Source: Siculibacillus lacustris
GTDB taxonomy: Bacteria > Pseudomonadota > Alphaproteobacteria > Rhizobiales > Ancalomicrobiaceae
Direction of reading: 5' to 3'
DNA: 64,000 nucleotides
NCBI RefSeq assembly: GCF_004328075.1
Contig: NZ_SJFN01000001.1
Coordinates: 1-64,000 of the forward strand
Made by a program: the position numbers and the translations under genes. Under the pieces are notes generated by a model, which searched no databases, was not told the origin of the DNA, and was given only the letters and a program-made list of their open reading frames with translations. Numbering within the stretch: position 1 is the stretch's first letter; every line of letters starts with the position of its first letter. Below are positions 20,949 through 31,263 of this stretch, in pieces.

Positions 20949-21890
20949 TCACCGCACGTCGTCCCAGATCGCGCTGTGGGCGACGCCGTCGCGGCCGATC
21001 CAGGCGCGATACATGCCCTCGCTGTTGTAGGGCAGCGACACCGCACCGGTGGCGTCGACCGCCACCAGACCGCCCGACCCGCCGAAGGGGGCGATCTCGG
21101 CGACCACCGCCGGGGCGGCTTCTTCGAGCGACTGGCCGAGCAGGCGCATGCGCGCGTCGATCTCGTGGCCGACCGCCCAGCGGACGAAGATCTCGCCGTG
21201 ACCGGTCGCCGAGATCGCGCAGGTGCGGTCGTCGGCCCAGGTGCCGGCGCCGATCAGCGGGCTGTCGCCGACCCGGCCGGGGCGTTTGCCGGTCATGCCG
21301 CCGGTCGAGGTGGCGGCGGCGAGATGGCCGTGGGCGTCGAGGGCGACCGCCCCGACGGTGCCGTGGCGGCGGGCCGGATCGTCGTCGCCGGACAGGCCGG
21401 CGGCGCGGCGGGCGAGTTCGTCGTCGAGGGCGGCGAGGCGGGCGTCGGTGGCGAACCACGTGGGATCGGCCATTTCCAGACCGCTGTCGCGGCAGAAGGC
21501 CCGCGCCCCCTCGCCGGTGAGCAGCACGTGCTCGGTGGTCTCCATCACCGCGCGAGCGGCGAGCACCGGGTGGCGCGGCCCGAAGATGCCGGCGACCGCG
21601 CCGCAGCGGCGATCCGCCCCGACCATCACCGCCGCATCCATCTCCTGGGTGCGGTCGGAGGTATAGACGGCACCCCGGCCGGCGTTGAACTGCGGATCGT
21701 CCTCGAGCGCCATCACCGCCGCGCAGACCGCGTCGAGGGCGGCGCCGCCGGCGCGCAGCACCGCGTGGCCGGCCTCCAGGGCGGCGCGCAGGCCGGCGTG
21801 GTAGGCGCGGGCGCGATCGGGAGTGACGACGGCGCGACGGATGGTGCCGGCACCGCCGTGCAGCGCGAGGACGGGAGGAATTTCGGACAT
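20949..21890 (-). CDS. Isoaspartyl peptidase/L-asparaginase (Ntn hydrolase)
   Basis: A 313-residue plant-type asparaginase that would self-cleave before Thr in RRHGTVGAVALD to expose the nucleophile. Landmarks are LALHGGAGT at the start, FNAGRGAVYTSDRTQEMDAAVM, TSTGGMTGKRPGRVGDSPLIGAGT and SATGHGE. It removes isoaspartyl dipeptides or deamidates asparagine. The start at 21890 (MSEIPPVLAL) has GAGG upstream and avoids an unlikely leader. It directly follows a D-aminopeptidase gene, so the operon handles unusual peptide bonds. Confidence 0.9.
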   Translation of the reverse strand: MSEIPPVLALHGGAGTIRRAVVTPDRARAYHAGLRAALEAGHAVLRAGGAALDAVCAAVMALEDDPQFNAGRGAVYTSDRTQEMDAAVMVGADRRCGAVAGIFGPRHPVLAARAVMETTEHVLLTGEGARAFCRDSGLEMADPTWFATDARLAALDDELARRAAGLSGDDDPARRHGTVGAVALDAHGHLAAATSTGGMTGKRPGRVGDSPLIGAGTWADDRTCAISATGHGEIFVRWAVGHEIDARMRLLGQSLEEAAPAVVAEIAPFGGSGGLVAVDATGAVSLPYNSEGMYRAWIGRDGVAHSAIWDDVR

Positions 21891-21922
21891 CGGAACCTCG
21901 AGGGTCGGAACGGACGGGCGGA

Positions 21923-22741
21923 TCACCGCAGGGCGGCGGAGAGGGCGGACAGCGCGTTCATCCAACCGACGGCGTCGGCGGCATCGGCGCAGTCGAAGGC
22001 GACGGTGGTGGCGTCGAGGCGACGGGCCGGCGGCAGCACCGCGGCGAGATCGGCGAGCGCCGGGGAATTCATCTCGAACTCGGCGACGAAGGGGCCGGGC
22101 ACCACGAAGGGCGCCATCGCCCGGCAGCGCGCGACCGCGGCGGCGGCGGCGGCGCGGATCGCGGTGCGGGCGCGGGCCGGCGAGATCTGGCGGGCGGCGC
22201 GGTGGCCCAGCGCGGTCTTCACCGCCACGAACTCGGCCTCCGGGAACAGCGGCCGCGTCTCCTCGACGGTGCGGTCGTCGCCGGTGACCAGCGCCACCGG
22301 CACCCCGAGGGTGCCGGCATAGGCGCCGTAGATGCCGGGCTCGCCGAGCGGCCGGCCGGCGAGGCGGACGGCGCGGAAGGCGAAGCCGTTGGTGGTGTGG
22401 GCGAGCACGCCGCGGCCGCCGGCGGCGCCGTGGTGGCCGACCAGGAACATCGCATCGAAGGCGCGGTCGAGCCCGGCGGCCATGTTGAAGGGCTTGGGCT
22501 TGCCGAGGATCAGGTCGGCGCGAGGATCGAGCGCCTCGGGCAGGAGGTTGATCATCGAGCCGTGGGAATCGTTGACCACCACCTCGGTCGCCCCGCCGAG
22601 AAAGGCGCCGACCACCGCGGCGTCGACCTCGTCGGTCATCAGGCGGCGGGCGCGTTCGTATTCGGGATTGCCCGGCGTGCCCTGGAGGGGAGAAACGACG
22701 CCCGCCACGCCCTCGATGTCGGCGGAAATGAAGATCTTCAT
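21923..22741 (-). CDS. M55 family D-aminopeptidase (DppA-like)
   Basis: A 272-residue zinc peptidase of the M55 family, whose B. subtilis member DppA hydrolyses D-Ala-D-Ala and related D-peptides. Metal-binding blocks are ISADIEGVAGVV (Asp, Glu), VVNDSHGSMINLLPE (His), LVGHHGAAG (His) and the late FEMNSPALADL. The start at 22741 overlaps the stop of the P1 peptidase gene by four bases, which settles it; longer in-frame openings run through that gene. Such enzymes usually form cytoplasmic decamers. Confidence 0.9.
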   Translation of the reverse strand: MKIFISADIEGVAGVVSPLQGTPGNPEYERARRLMTDEVDAAVVGAFLGGATEVVVNDSHGSMINLLPEALDPRADLILGKPKPFNMAAGLDRAFDAMFLVGHHGAAGGRGVLAHTTNGFAFRAVRLAGRPLGEPGIYGAYAGTLGVPVALVTGDDRTVEETRPLFPEAEFVAVKTALGHRAARQISPARARTAIRAAAAAAVARCRAMAPFVVPGPFVAEFEMNSPALADLAAVLPPARRLDATTVAFDCADAADAVGWMNALSALSAALR

Positions 22742-23811
22742 GACTTGTCCTTCAGCACATCGGCGAGCGAGGGGCGAAAATGACCGTCGCGGCCGCCGGT
22801 CGCCGGGGCGGCGAGGAGGGCGTTGAGGACCGCCTCCTGGGTGGCGTCGGCGGCGGCGCGGAACAGGAGATCGATACGGGCTTCGTCGAGCACCCGGCGC
22901 GTGGCGATCGCCGTCGGCGCGCGATGGGGGATGCGTTCGGCGGTGGAGACGGCCAGCGCGACGTCGCCGCTGCCGTTGCCCCAATGGGCGCCGAGCCGGG
23001 CGAGGCCGACGCCGGCCCGCTGCGCCACCCGCCGCAACTGGCGGCCGTCCATCGGCACGTCGGTGGCCAGCACGACGATCACCGAACCGCGCTCGGGCGG
23101 ATCGGCGTCGACGACCGCGGCCGGGCGGCGCGGCGCTCTGGGCGGCCGCGGCCGGCGGCCGTCCGGCAGCACCAGATCGCCGGCGCGGCCGAAATTGGCG
23201 AGCACCAGGGCGCCGAGCGTCAGACCGGTGCCGTCGAGATCGAAACGGCGCGAGGCGGTGCCGATGCCGCCCTTGAAACCGAAGGCGCTCATGCCGGTGC
23301 CGGCGCCGACCGCGCCTTCGGCGACCGGTCCGCCGGCCGCCGCATCGAGGGCGGCCTCGGCGTCGGCGACCCCGAGGGCGCGGGCGCGGATGTCGGACAG
23401 CCAGCCGTCGTTGCACTCGAACACCACCGGATTGACGGTGCCGGTGTCGCGGCCGATGTCGGGATGGGCGGCGAGCGCCCGGCCGACCAGGGCATCGAAG
23501 CCGCAGCCGACGGCGAAGGTATTGGTGAGCAGGATCGGCGTCTCGAGCTGGCCGAGCTCGGCCACCTGCATCAACCCGAGGCTCTTGCCGAAACCGTTGA
23601 TGACCTCGACGGCGGCCGGCAGTTTCTCGGCGAAGAGATCGCCGTCGTGGGGCCGGATCGCGGTGAAGCCGGTGCGGACGTCGCCGGCGACCAGGGTGCG
23701 ATGGCCGACGGCGACGCCGGGGACGTCGGTGATGGCGTCGCACGGTCCGGTCGGCAGGTCGCCGCAGGCGAGACCGAAGGCGCGGGCACGGGCCGGGCGG
23801 GAGCCGTCCAT
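22738..23811 (-). CDS. P1 family peptidase (DmpA/BapA-like aminopeptidase)
   Basis: A 357-residue autoproteolytic N-terminal-nucleophile peptidase. The family is known for L-/D-aminopeptidase and beta-peptidyl aminopeptidase activity. Seen are ITDVPGVAVGHRTL, ILLTNTFAVGCGFDAL, NPVVFECNDGWL, GTGMSAFGFKGGIGTASR and the cleavage/nucleophile serine in PERGSVIVVLATDVP. It begins one base after the permease and overlaps the M55 gene, so all three are co-translated. Together with M55 and isoaspartyl peptidases it indicates an operon for D-, beta- or isopeptide-linked substrates. Confidence 0.9.
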   Translation of the reverse strand: MDGSRPARARAFGLACGDLPTGPCDAITDVPGVAVGHRTLVAGDVRTGFTAIRPHDGDLFAEKLPAAVEVINGFGKSLGLMQVAELGQLETPILLTNTFAVGCGFDALVGRALAAHPDIGRDTGTVNPVVFECNDGWLSDIRARALGVADAEAALDAAAGGPVAEGAVGAGTGMSAFGFKGGIGTASRRFDLDGTGLTLGALVLANFGRAGDLVLPDGRRPRPPRAPRRPAAVVDADPPERGSVIVVLATDVPMDGRQLRRVAQRAGVGLARLGAHWGNGSGDVALAVSTAERIPHRAPTAIATRRVLDEARIDLLFRAAADATQEAVLNALLAAPATGGRDGHFRPSLADVLKDKS

Positions 23812-23812
23812 G

Positions 23813-24697
23813 TCACAGACGCCTCAATTTGGGATCCAGCGCATCGCGCAGACCGTCGCCGAGCAGGTTGAAGGCCAGCACGGTGACGAAGATGGCGAGG
23901 CCGGGGAACAGCGTGACGTGGTCGGCGACGCCGATGTAGTTGCGGCCGTCGGCGAGCATGGCACCCCATTCCGGCGACGGCGGCTGGGCGCCGAGGCCGA
24001 TGAACGACAGGCTGGCGGCGGTCAGGATCGAAGTGCCGATGCGCATCGAGAAATAGACCACGACGTTGGGCAGCGCGCCGGGCAGCAGGTGGCGGACCAT
24101 GATCAGCCGGTCGGCGACGCCGATGGCACGAGCGGCGTCGATGTAGACGGCGCGTTTCAGCGACAGGGTCGAGCTGCGGGCGAGCCGGGCGAACACCGGC
24201 ACCGAGAACACCGCCACGGCGTAGATGACGTTGTCGATGCCGGGGCCGAGGATGGCGATGACGGCGATCGCCAGCAGGATGCCGGGGAAGGCCAGCAGCA
24301 CGTCGCAGATGCGCATGATCAGGCTGTCGACGAGGCCGCCGTAATAGCCGGAGATCACCCCGAGGGTGACGCCGCCGAGGCTGCCGAGGCTGACCGACAG
24401 GAAGCCGACGGCGAGCGAGATGCGGGCGCCGTGGACGATGCGCGAGAAGACGTCGCGGCCATAGGCGTCGGTGCCGGCCCAATGGCGGGCCGAGACGCCC
24501 TCGAGCACCGCCTCGTAGTCGGGGGCGACGGGGTCGAAGGGCACGATCCACGGCGCGGCGATCGCCACGGCGATCAGCGCGCAGAGGAACAGGCCGGCGA
24601 AGAGGGCGACCTTCTGGCGGCGGAAACGGCGCCAGAATTCTCCGAACGGGGTGCGGGTGGCCTCGGCGGCGAGGGAAGCGACGGTCGCGTCGGTCAT
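23813..24697 (-). CDS. Peptide ABC transporter permease (DppC/GsiD-like)
   Basis: A 294-residue permease with an N-terminal cytoplasmic segment, a first membrane helix at about residues 33-52, and the DppC hallmark [24 protein letters not shown]. The EAA-type loop is [24 protein letters not shown]. It overlaps the preceding permease gene by four bases. With its partner it forms the channel of the importer whose ATPase and binding protein lie upstream. Confidence 0.9.
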   Translation of the reverse strand: MTDATVASLAAEATRTPFGEFWRRFRRQKVALFAGLFLCALIAVAIAAPWIVPFDPVAPDYEAVLEGVSARHWAGTDAYGRDVFSRIVHGARISLAVGFLSVSLGSLGGVTLGVISGYYGGLVDSLIMRICDVLLAFPGILLAIAVIAILGPGIDNVIYAVAVFSVPVFARLARSSTLSLKRAVYIDAARAIGVADRLIMVRHLLPGALPNVVVYFSMRIGTSILTAASLSFIGLGAQPPSPEWGAMLADGRNYIGVADHVTLFPGLAIFVTVLAFNLLGDGLRDALDPKLRRL

Positions 24698-25614
24698 CTG
24701 AAGCGGATCTCCGGATTGGCGAGCGCGTAGAGCACGTCGACGGCGAGGTTGATGACGATGAATTCGAGCGAGAACAGCAGGATCTCGGCCTGGATCACCG
24801 GATAGTCGCGATAGGCCACCGAATCGACCAGCAACCGGCCGAGGCCGGGCCAGGTGAACACCGTCTCGACGACGATCGAACCGCCGAGCAGAAAGCCGAA
24901 CTGCAGGCCGACCATGGTGATCACCGGCACCAGGGCATTTCGCAGGGTGTGCTTCCAGATCACCGTCTGCTCCGGCACGCCCTTGGCGCGGGCGGTGCGG
25001 ACGTAGTCCTCGCGGGCGATCTCGATGAAGGCGGAACGGGTGAAGCGGGCCATCACCGCCGCGACGCCGAGGCCGAGGGTGAAGGACGGCATCACGAAAT
25101 GGGCCGGGGTGCCGTAACCGCCGGTCGGCAGCCAGCCGAGGCGGACCGAGAACAGGTCGATCATCAGCAGGCCGAGCCAGAAGGACGGGAAGGAGATGCC
25201 GGAGACGGCGACGAACATGCCGCCCCAGTCCTGCCAGCGGCCGCGCTTGACGGCGGAGGCGACGCCGATCAGCAGGCCGGCGGCGGTGGCCCAGACCATC
25301 GCGAAGACGGTCAGCCAGACGGTCGGCATCAGGCGTTCGCCGATCTCGGTGATCACCGGCCGGCGGCTCTTCAGCGACATGCCGAAGTCGCCCTGCACGG
25401 CGTGCGACAGGAAGCGCCAGTACTGGTCCCAGATCGGTCCGTCGAGGCCGAGCGACTTGCGCACCGCGGCGACGTCTTCGAGGGTCGCGTCCATGCCGGC
25501 GACCAGCCGGGCGGGGTCGCCGGGCAGGAGGTGCACGAAGGCGAAGACCACCACCGAGATCACCAGGATCACGGGGATCGTCCCGAGGATGCGACGGACG
25601 AGATAGTCGAGCAT
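24694..25614 (-). CDS. Peptide ABC transporter permease (DppB/GsiC-like)
   Basis: A 306-residue permease starting [34 protein letters not shown], the typical DppB N-terminus. About six membrane segments and the loop [28 protein letters not shown] follow. It comes 70 bases after the binding-protein gene, with a strong hairpin in that gap. It partners the DppC-like permease encoded next. Confidence 0.9.
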   Translation of the reverse strand: MLDYLVRRILGTIPVILVISVVVFAFVHLLPGDPARLVAGMDATLEDVAAVRKSLGLDGPIWDQYWRFLSHAVQGDFGMSLKSRRPVITEIGERLMPTVWLTVFAMVWATAAGLLIGVASAVKRGRWQDWGGMFVAVSGISFPSFWLGLLMIDLFSVRLGWLPTGGYGTPAHFVMPSFTLGLGVAAVMARFTRSAFIEIAREDYVRTARAKGVPEQTVIWKHTLRNALVPVITMVGLQFGFLLGGSIVVETVFTWPGLGRLLVDSVAYRDYPVIQAEILLFSLEFIVINLAVDVLYALANPEIRFR

Positions 25615-25643
25615 GGCGGCTCCGGCGGCGCGAAGGGTGGGGC

Positions 25644-25678
25644 GGGCCGCCGCCGGGACGTGTCCCCGGCGGCGGCCC
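25644..25678 (-). other. Strong stem-loop between binding-protein and permease genes
   Basis: A perfect 14-bp stem (positions 25644-25657 with 25665-25678) and a 7-base loop lie between the binding-protein stop and the permease start. No T tract follows on the minus strand. It likely protects the upstream binding-protein message or attenuates downstream expression. Confidence 0.6.
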
Positions 25679-25684
25679 GGCGTC

Positions 25685-27211
25685 TCACTTGAGTTCGGCG
25701 TCTTCGACCACGAAGCCGCGGTCGGGCAGCATGTAGACGCCGGACAGCGACTTCGACTGGGCCGAGATGTTCTCGATCACCCCGAGATAGACCCACGGCG
25801 CATCGACCCAGGCGAGCTTCTGCGCCTCGGCGTAGAAGGCGGCGCGCTTGGTCGGATCGGCGGTGCCCAGCGCCCCCTCGATGGCCGCGTCGACCTTGTC
25901 GTTCTTGTAGTAGGCGACGTTGTACATCGCCGGCGGGAAGCTCTTGCCGTAGAGCAGCGGGCGCAGACCCCAGTCGGCGTCACCGGTCGACGACGACCAG
26001 CCGCCGTACTGCAGCTGGACGGTGGCGTCCTCGGGCTTCTGCACCGACCAGATCTTCTGGGCCATCACGCCGGATTCGAGCGGGGTGACCGTCAACTTGA
26101 CACCGACCTGGGCGAACTGCTGCTGTAGGAACTGCATGGCGCGGATCGCATTGGTGTTGTTGTTGGCGAACATCTCCGCCTCGAAGCCGTTCGGGAAGCC
26201 GGCGTCGGCGAGCAGGGCCTTGGCCTTGGCGACGTCGAAGGCGAATTCCAGCTGCTTCTGGTAGAAGCCGAGCTTCTGCGGGATGACCGAATCCGCCGGG
26301 GTGCAGAAGCCGGTGTAGACGATCTTGCAATAGGCGACCTTGTCGACCGCATGGTTCAGCGCCTGGCGGACGCGGAGATCGTCGAAGGGCTTCTTCATGG
26401 TGTTGATCGCCACGTACCACTCGACGATCGACGGTTCCTTGACCACCGACAGGGTCGGGATCTTCTCGGCGACGGCGACCAGTTCGGACGGGAACGGCAC
26501 CGCGTACTGGATCTCGCCGGCCTGGAGCATGGCGAAGCGGGCGCCGTTCTCCGGCACCGAGCGGAAGGTCACGCCGTCGACCTTGGGCCAGCCCTTCTTC
26601 CAATAGCCGTCGAACTTCTCGACTTCGAGCACATCGGCGGCCCAGCGCTTGAACTTGAACGGGCCGGTGCCGACCGGGTTGCGGCCGATGTCCTTGCCGT
26701 ACTTCTCGATCGCCGCGGGCGACAGCATCATCGCGCCGGGATGGGCGAGCGAGTTGATCATCGCGCCGAACGGGGTCTTGAGGATGATCTTGACGGTCGC
26801 GGCATCGATCACGTCGACGTGGTCGACCATCGCCACCAGCGAGCGGCGGGAGAGCTTGTTGTCGGGATTGGCGAGGCGCTCGATGTTGATCTTGACCGCG
26901 GTGGCGTCGAAGTCGGTGCCGTCGTGGAACTTCACGCCCTTGCGCAGGTGCAGGACGAATTCGGTGGCGGTGTCGTTGGCCTCGTAGCTCTCGGCGAGCA
27001 ACGGCACCAGCTTCATGTCGTGGTCGAAGCCGAACAGGCCCTGATAGATCGTCCGCATCGCCGTCTGCGACTGGGTGTCGTTGACGTTGGTCGGATCGAG
27101 GCCGGTCATGTTGTCGGGCACGCCGACCACCAGGGTCTTGGCCGCAGCCAGACCCGGCAGCAGGAGAACGGTCGCCAGAGTGCCGGCGGCCAGAAGGTCA
27201 CGGATACGCAT
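25685..27211 (-). CDS. Peptide ABC transporter substrate-binding protein (family 5)
   Basis: A 508-residue periplasmic binding protein with a Sec signal peptide ([24 protein letters not shown], cleavage near residue 24). Family-5 features include [42 protein letters not shown] and [12 protein letters not shown]. It resembles GsiB/DppA-type proteins for di-/oligopeptides or glutathione. GAGAGGAAA precedes the ATG at 27211, and the double ATPase gene ends 26 bases upstream. The peptidases downstream suggest a modified peptide as ligand. Confidence 0.9.
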   Translation of the reverse strand: MRIRDLLAAGTLATVLLLPGLAAAKTLVVGVPDNMTGLDPTNVNDTQSQTAMRTIYQGLFGFDHDMKLVPLLAESYEANDTATEFVLHLRKGVKFHDGTDFDATAVKINIERLANPDNKLSRRSLVAMVDHVDVIDAATVKIILKTPFGAMINSLAHPGAMMLSPAAIEKYGKDIGRNPVGTGPFKFKRWAADVLEVEKFDGYWKKGWPKVDGVTFRSVPENGARFAMLQAGEIQYAVPFPSELVAVAEKIPTLSVVKEPSIVEWYVAINTMKKPFDDLRVRQALNHAVDKVAYCKIVYTGFCTPADSVIPQKLGFYQKQLEFAFDVAKAKALLADAGFPNGFEAEMFANNNTNAIRAMQFLQQQFAQVGVKLTVTPLESGVMAQKIWSVQKPEDATVQLQYGGWSSSTGDADWGLRPLLYGKSFPPAMYNVAYYKNDKVDAAIEGALGTADPTKRAAFYAEAQKLAWVDAPWVYLGVIENISAQSKSLSGVYMLPDRGFVVEDAELK

Positions 27212-27237
27212 CGCGGGGTTTCCTCTCTCTTCTCGCG

Positions 27238-29118
27238 TCAGGTGAAGTCGCCGATCGGGTGACGGGCGACGAAGTGTCCGGGTGCGACCTCGACCAGGGG
27301 GCGAACCACGGGGAGATCGTCGAGACGGCGGATCGGGCTGGGGATCTCGCCCTCGAGCATCGGTCGATCGCGGTCGCGACGGGTCGGGTCGGCGATCGGG
27401 ACGGCCGCCATCAAGCGGCGGGTATAGGCGTGCTGGGGGTTCTCGAAGACCGCGATGCGCGGGCCGATCTCGACGATCTGGCCGAGATACATCACCGCCA
27501 CGCGGTGGCTGACCCGCTCGACCACGGCGATGTCGTGGCTGATGAAGACATAGGCGAGGCCGCGCTTTTCCTGCAGTTCCATCAAGAGGTTGACGATCTG
27601 GGCCTGGATCGAGACGTCGAGCGCGGCGACCGCTTCGTCGGCGATCAGCAGTTCCGGCTCGCAGGCGAGTGCGCGGGCGATGCACAGGCGCTGACGTTGG
27701 CCGCCGGAGAATTCGTAAGGGTAGCGCTTGGCGTGTTCGGGTAGCAGGCCGACGTCGGCGAGCAGGGCGGCGACCCGGTCGTCGATCTCGGCGCGCGGCA
27801 CCAGCTCGTGGGTCAACAGCGGTTCGGCGATCGAGAAGCCGACGGTGAGACGCGGATCGAGCGAGGCGAAGGGGTCCTGGAAGACGTATTGGATCTTCTG
27901 GCGCAGCCGCCGCCGCTCGGCCGGGGCCATCGCGAAGATGTCGCGACCCTTGAAGGCGATGCGGCCCGAGGTCGCCGTCTGGAGCTGCATGATGGTGCGG
28001 CCGGTGGTCGACTTGCCGCAGCCGCTCTCCCCGACCAGTGCCAGGGTCTCGCCGGCGCGCAGGTCGAAGGACACCTGCTCGACGGCGTGGACGCGGCCGG
28101 TCAGGCCGCCGAACAGGCCTTTGCGGACGTCGAAGCGGGTGGTGAGGTCGCCGACCTCGAGCAGGGGCCTGTCGCCGCGGACGGTGTCCTGCGGCGGCGA
28201 CTGGGTGGTCGAGCCGGCGACGCCGGCGGCGCCGTCCTCGATCACCACCAGCGGGAAGCGGCGCGGCAAGGTCTCGCCGGCGAGTGCGCCGAGGCGCGGC
28301 ACGGCGGAGAGCAGGGCGCGGGTATAGGGATGGCGGGGGCGCGCGAAGATCTCGGTGGCGCTGCCTTCTTCGACCTTCTTGCCCCGATGCATCACCAGGA
28401 CCCGGTCGGCGACTTCGGCGACCACGCCCATGTCGTGGGTGATGAACATCACCGCCATGCCCATCTCTTCCTGGAGGATCCGGATGAGCCGCAGGATCTG
28501 GGCCTGGATGGTGACGTCGAGGGCGGTGGTCGGTTCGTCGGCGACCAGGAGCTTCGGCCGGCAGGCCAGCGCCATGGCGATCATCACCCGCTGGCGCATG
28601 CCGCCGGAGAGCTGGTGCGGGTGGCGGTCGAGCAGACCGCGGGCCTCGGGGATGCGGACCTTCTCCAGCATCCGCAGCGCCTCGGCGCGGGCGTCGCGGT
28701 CGTTGGCGCCCTGGTGCAGGCGCACCGCTTCGGCGATCTGCTCGCCGATGGTGAACACCGGATTGAGCGAGGTCATCGGCTCCTGGAAGATCATGGCGAT
28801 CTCGTTGCCGCGGATGCCGTTCATCGCTTCGAGCGGCTCGGCGGCGAGGTCGCGCCGGCCCGTGCTGCCGTCGAACAGGATCGAACCGGCGGAGATCCGG
28901 CCACCGCCGAATTCGACCAGCCGCATCAGGGCGAGCGAGGTCACCGACTTGCCGGAGCCGCTCTCGCCGACCACCGCCAGGGTCTCGCCGGGATCGATGT
29001 GGAAATCGAGCCCGTCGACGGCGCGCAAGGCCCCCTCTTCGGTGGCGAATTCCACCGTCAGGCCGCGGACCTGGACGAGGGGCGTCGGCGCGGGGGACGC
29101 GGCGGCGGAAAGGGTCAT
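27238..29118 (-). CDS. Peptide ABC transporter fused double ATPase (GsiA-like)
   Basis: A 626-residue protein with two complete ATPase domains. The first has Walker A GESGSGKS at 51-58 and signature LSGGMRQR; the second has GESGCGKS and FSGGQRQR. Each is followed by the oligopeptide-type C-terminal tail ([16 protein letters not shown]). DppD and DppF are normally separate; fusion is typical of GsiA/YejF. The start at 29118 overlaps the RpiR stop by four bases, which excludes the longer opening through the regulator gene. Confidence 0.9.
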   Translation of the reverse strand: MTLSAAASPAPTPLVQVRGLTVEFATEEGALRAVDGLDFHIDPGETLAVVGESGSGKSVTSLALMRLVEFGGGRISAGSILFDGSTGRRDLAAEPLEAMNGIRGNEIAMIFQEPMTSLNPVFTIGEQIAEAVRLHQGANDRDARAEALRMLEKVRIPEARGLLDRHPHQLSGGMRQRVMIAMALACRPKLLVADEPTTALDVTIQAQILRLIRILQEEMGMAVMFITHDMGVVAEVADRVLVMHRGKKVEEGSATEIFARPRHPYTRALLSAVPRLGALAGETLPRRFPLVVIEDGAAGVAGSTTQSPPQDTVRGDRPLLEVGDLTTRFDVRKGLFGGLTGRVHAVEQVSFDLRAGETLALVGESGCGKSTTGRTIMQLQTATSGRIAFKGRDIFAMAPAERRRLRQKIQYVFQDPFASLDPRLTVGFSIAEPLLTHELVPRAEIDDRVAALLADVGLLPEHAKRYPYEFSGGQRQRLCIARALACEPELLIADEAVAALDVSIQAQIVNLLMELQEKRGLAYVFISHDIAVVERVSHRVAVMYLGQIVEIGPRIAVFENPQHAYTRRLMAAVPIADPTRRDRDRPMLEGEIPSPIRRLDDLPVVRPLVEVAPGHFVARHPIGDFT

Positions 29119-30017
29119 TCGCGGAACCTCGTGGAGTCCGGGGCGGCACCTGGGCCGAAGGCTTCGATGTCCTCGACCCACAGATGGGGCGAGATGCGAC
29201 GGGAGAGCTCGGCTTCCGCCGCGGTGCTGCGGCGACGGGCGGTGAGCAGGGCCGCGAAGGCCTCGAACAGCCCGACCACCGCGGTCGGCGAGGCGTGCAG
29301 CAGCGGATGCTGGGCGGAGGCGACGAGCACCAGATCGGCGAGGGCGGCGAGCGGCGCGGCGCGGGCATCGGTGAAGCCGATCACCGTGGCGCCCTGGGCG
29401 CGCAGCGCCGCGGCATGGTCGAGGGTCGCACGGGAATAGCGCGGCAGGGTGACGGCGATCACCACGTCCTCGGGGCCGACGTCGAGGGTGCGGCGCAGGA
29501 TGCGCTCCTGGCCGCCGTGACCGTCGAGCACCACCGAGGCGCGGCAGAACGGACCGATCATGTCGGCGAACAGGTCGACCAGCGCCGCCGACAGGCCGAA
29601 ACCGAGGAAATAGACCCGCCGGGCCTCGGCGACCGCTTCGGCGGCCCGCACCCAGGTGGCGAGATCGAGGCTCGCCCCGGCCTCGCGCAGGTTGGCGCCG
29701 GCGGCCTCCAGCGAAGCGGCGACGACGAAACCATCGTCGCCGAGACGATCGGCCTGCGCCTCGAGCTTTTCGACCGGCGACATGATCCGGCGGAAACCGG
29801 CGACCGCCAGGAGGCGGAAGGCGGCGAACCCGTCGAGCCCGAGGCCGCGGGCGAAGCGGTTGACGGTGGCCACCGAGACGCCGGCGGCGAAGGCCAGTTC
29901 CTCGATGCCCATGGTCGCCGTCTGGACCGGATGACCCGCGACGTAGTCGGCGATCCGCCCCTGCTGAGGCGTCAGGTCGGCGCGGCGCGAGGCGATCAAC
30001 GACAACAGCGGGGACAT
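29115..30017 (-). CDS. RpiR/MurR family transcriptional regulator
   Basis: A 300-residue regulator with an N-terminal helix-turn-helix ([26 protein letters not shown]..., then [31 protein letters not shown]) and a C-terminal SIS domain (residues about 130-260, [20 protein letters not shown]) that binds a sugar phosphate or amino sugar. The start at 30017 gives the normal length. It is the first gene of the peptide operon. MurR-type regulators respond to muramic-acid derivatives, which would suit uptake of cell-wall peptides; the effector here is unproven. Confidence 0.88.
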   Translation of the reverse strand: MSPLLSLIASRRADLTPQQGRIADYVAGHPVQTATMGIEELAFAAGVSVATVNRFARGLGLDGFAAFRLLAVAGFRRIMSPVEKLEAQADRLGDDGFVVAASLEAAGANLREAGASLDLATWVRAAEAVAEARRVYFLGFGLSAALVDLFADMIGPFCRASVVLDGHGGQERILRRTLDVGPEDVVIAVTLPRYSRATLDHAAALRAQGATVIGFTDARAAPLAALADLVLVASAQHPLLHASPTAVVGLFEAFAALLTARRRSTAAEAELSRRISPHLWVEDIEAFGPGAAPDSTRFRE

Positions 30018-30088
30018 CGGCACCGAGGGTCCTCCTGCGTGTCCGGTCGGCGGTGAAAATATCTCGGTCAGATCGCGCGGCCTTGCAA

Positions 30089-30100
30089 TGAAATTTTTCT
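30089..30100 (-). promoter_or_regulatory. AT-rich near-palindrome, candidate RpiR operator
   Basis: The 310-base divergent region 30018-30327 between the RpiR operon and the transaminase gene has no gene. It contains an AT-rich patch with the near-palindrome GAAATTTTTC (30090-30099) and a related GAAAATATCTC near 30054. In a GC-rich genome this stands out. RpiR-family operators are often TGAAA/TTTCA-type palindromes, so autoregulation is plausible. I could not fix a -35/-10 pair. Confidence 0.35.
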
Positions 30101-30327
30101 CTGTCCCGCCTGAGAATTGGGCCGCCGGGCAGCGGCGGCGTCGAGCGAGCCGCCTCTCCGCACAATGCATGGCACCCGCCCCGAATCCGGGCTTGGGCCC
30201 GGCCCCGCCCGCGTATTAGGCTCCGCGTTTGCCGGAGGCGTCGCCGCCCGTCGCCTCCCGTCCGTCACCCGCCGGCCCCACGCGTCCGAACGACGCAGGG
30301 GGATCGCGCCCGCCCGGGAGCTTCGCC

Positions 30328-31182
30328 TTGAACCGGATCGCCTATCTCAACGGAGACTTCGTGCCCCTCGGGGAGGCCCGCGTGTCGGTGCTCGACCGCG
30401 GCTTCCTGTTCGCCGACGGCATCTACGAGGTCTCGGCGGTGCTCGACGGCAAATTGATCGACAACGACAGCCATCTGGCGCGGCTCGAACGGTCGGTCGG
30501 CGAGATTTCGCTGGCCCTGCCGGTGTCGCTACCGCGTCTGGTCGAGATCCAGCGCGAGCTGATCGCCCGCAACGGGCTCGCCGACGGCGTGGTCTACATC
30601 CAGGTGACCCGCGGCGTCGCCGATCGCGACTTCCACTTCCCCGAGGGCGCCACCCCGACGCTGTTCCTGTTCACCCAGGCCAAGAACATCATCGAGTCGC
30701 CGGCCGCCAAGACCGGGGTCGCGGTCAAGCTGGTGCCCGACCTGCGCTGGGGGCGCTGCGACATCAAGAGCGTGGCGCTGCTCGCCCAGGTGCTGGCCAA
30801 ACAGGCGGCGCACGAGGCCGGCTGCGCCGAGGCCTGGATGACCCGCGACGGCTTCGTCACCGAAGGCGGCTCGTCGACGGCGTTCATCGTCACCGCCGAC
30901 GGCACCGTGGTGACCCGGCCGAACTCGACGGCGATCCTGCCCGGCTGTACCCGCAAGGCGCTGCTGGCGCTGGCCGCGGAAGGATCGATCCGGCTCGAGG
31001 AACGGGCCTTCTCGGTCGACGAGGCCTTCGCCGCGTCGGAAGCCTTCATGACCTCGGCGTCGAGCTTCGTCTATCCGATCGTCACCATCGACGGCCGCCC
31101 GGTCGGCACCGGCCAGCCCGGCCCGGTCGCCACCCGTCTGCGCGAACTCTACATCGCCTTCGCCCGCGCCACCGCGGTGTGA
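30328..31182 (+). CDS. dat: D-amino-acid transaminase
   Basis: A 284-residue class IV PLP aminotransferase. It shows AYLNGDFVPLGEARVSVLDRGFLFADGIYEV, the PLP lysine in CDIKSVALLAQVLAK, TEGGSSTAFIV and ILPGCTRKALL. The RGFLFADG and DIKS patterns are those of D-alanine-type transaminases rather than branched-chain enzymes. A TTG at 30328 with GGGAG 7 bases upstream gives the normal 283-286 length; an ATG at 30229 would add an implausible leader. It is divergent from the peptide operon and could deaminate D-Ala released by the M55 peptidase. Confidence 0.88.
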   Translation: MNRIAYLNGDFVPLGEARVSVLDRGFLFADGIYEVSAVLDGKLIDNDSHLARLERSVGEISLALPVSLPRLVEIQRELIARNGLADGVVYIQVTRGVADRDFHFPEGATPTLFLFTQAKNIIESPAAKTGVAVKLVPDLRWGRCDIKSVALLAQVLAKQAAHEAGCAEAWMTRDGFVTEGGSSTAFIVTADGTVVTRPNSTAILPGCTRKALLALAAEGSIRLEERAFSVDEAFAASEAFMTSASSFVYPIVTIDGRPVGTGQPGPVATRLRELYIAFARATAV

Positions 31183-31210
31183 GCGAGGCTCGCGAACGAC
31201 CTCGGATCCC

Positions 31211-31234
31211 GGCCCCGGCGGCAACGCCGGGGCC
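31211..31234. terminator. Terminator between convergent genes
   Basis: A perfect 10-bp stem (GGCCCCGGCG with CGCCGGGGCC) has a GCAA tetraloop, followed by GTCGTCTTT on the + strand. It lies in the 81-base gap between the convergent transaminase and deacetylase genes and can serve both. Confidence 0.7.
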
Positions 31235-31263
31235 GTCGTCTTTCGGGGCCTCGCCCGGCCGCG

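Noticed and set aside
21923-23743. A 606-residue continuous frame covering the M55 peptidase and most of the P1 peptidase region
   Set aside because: Only the last 272 residues carry M55 motifs. The first part is an Arg/Pro-rich out-of-frame reading of the P1 peptidase gene, and a four-base overlap gives a clear start at 22741.
25685-29368. A 1227-residue frame that could suggest a fusion of ATPase and binding protein
   Set aside because: The real binding protein starts at 27211 with a signal peptide and good ribosome-binding site; upstream residues are a frame shadow of the double ATPase.
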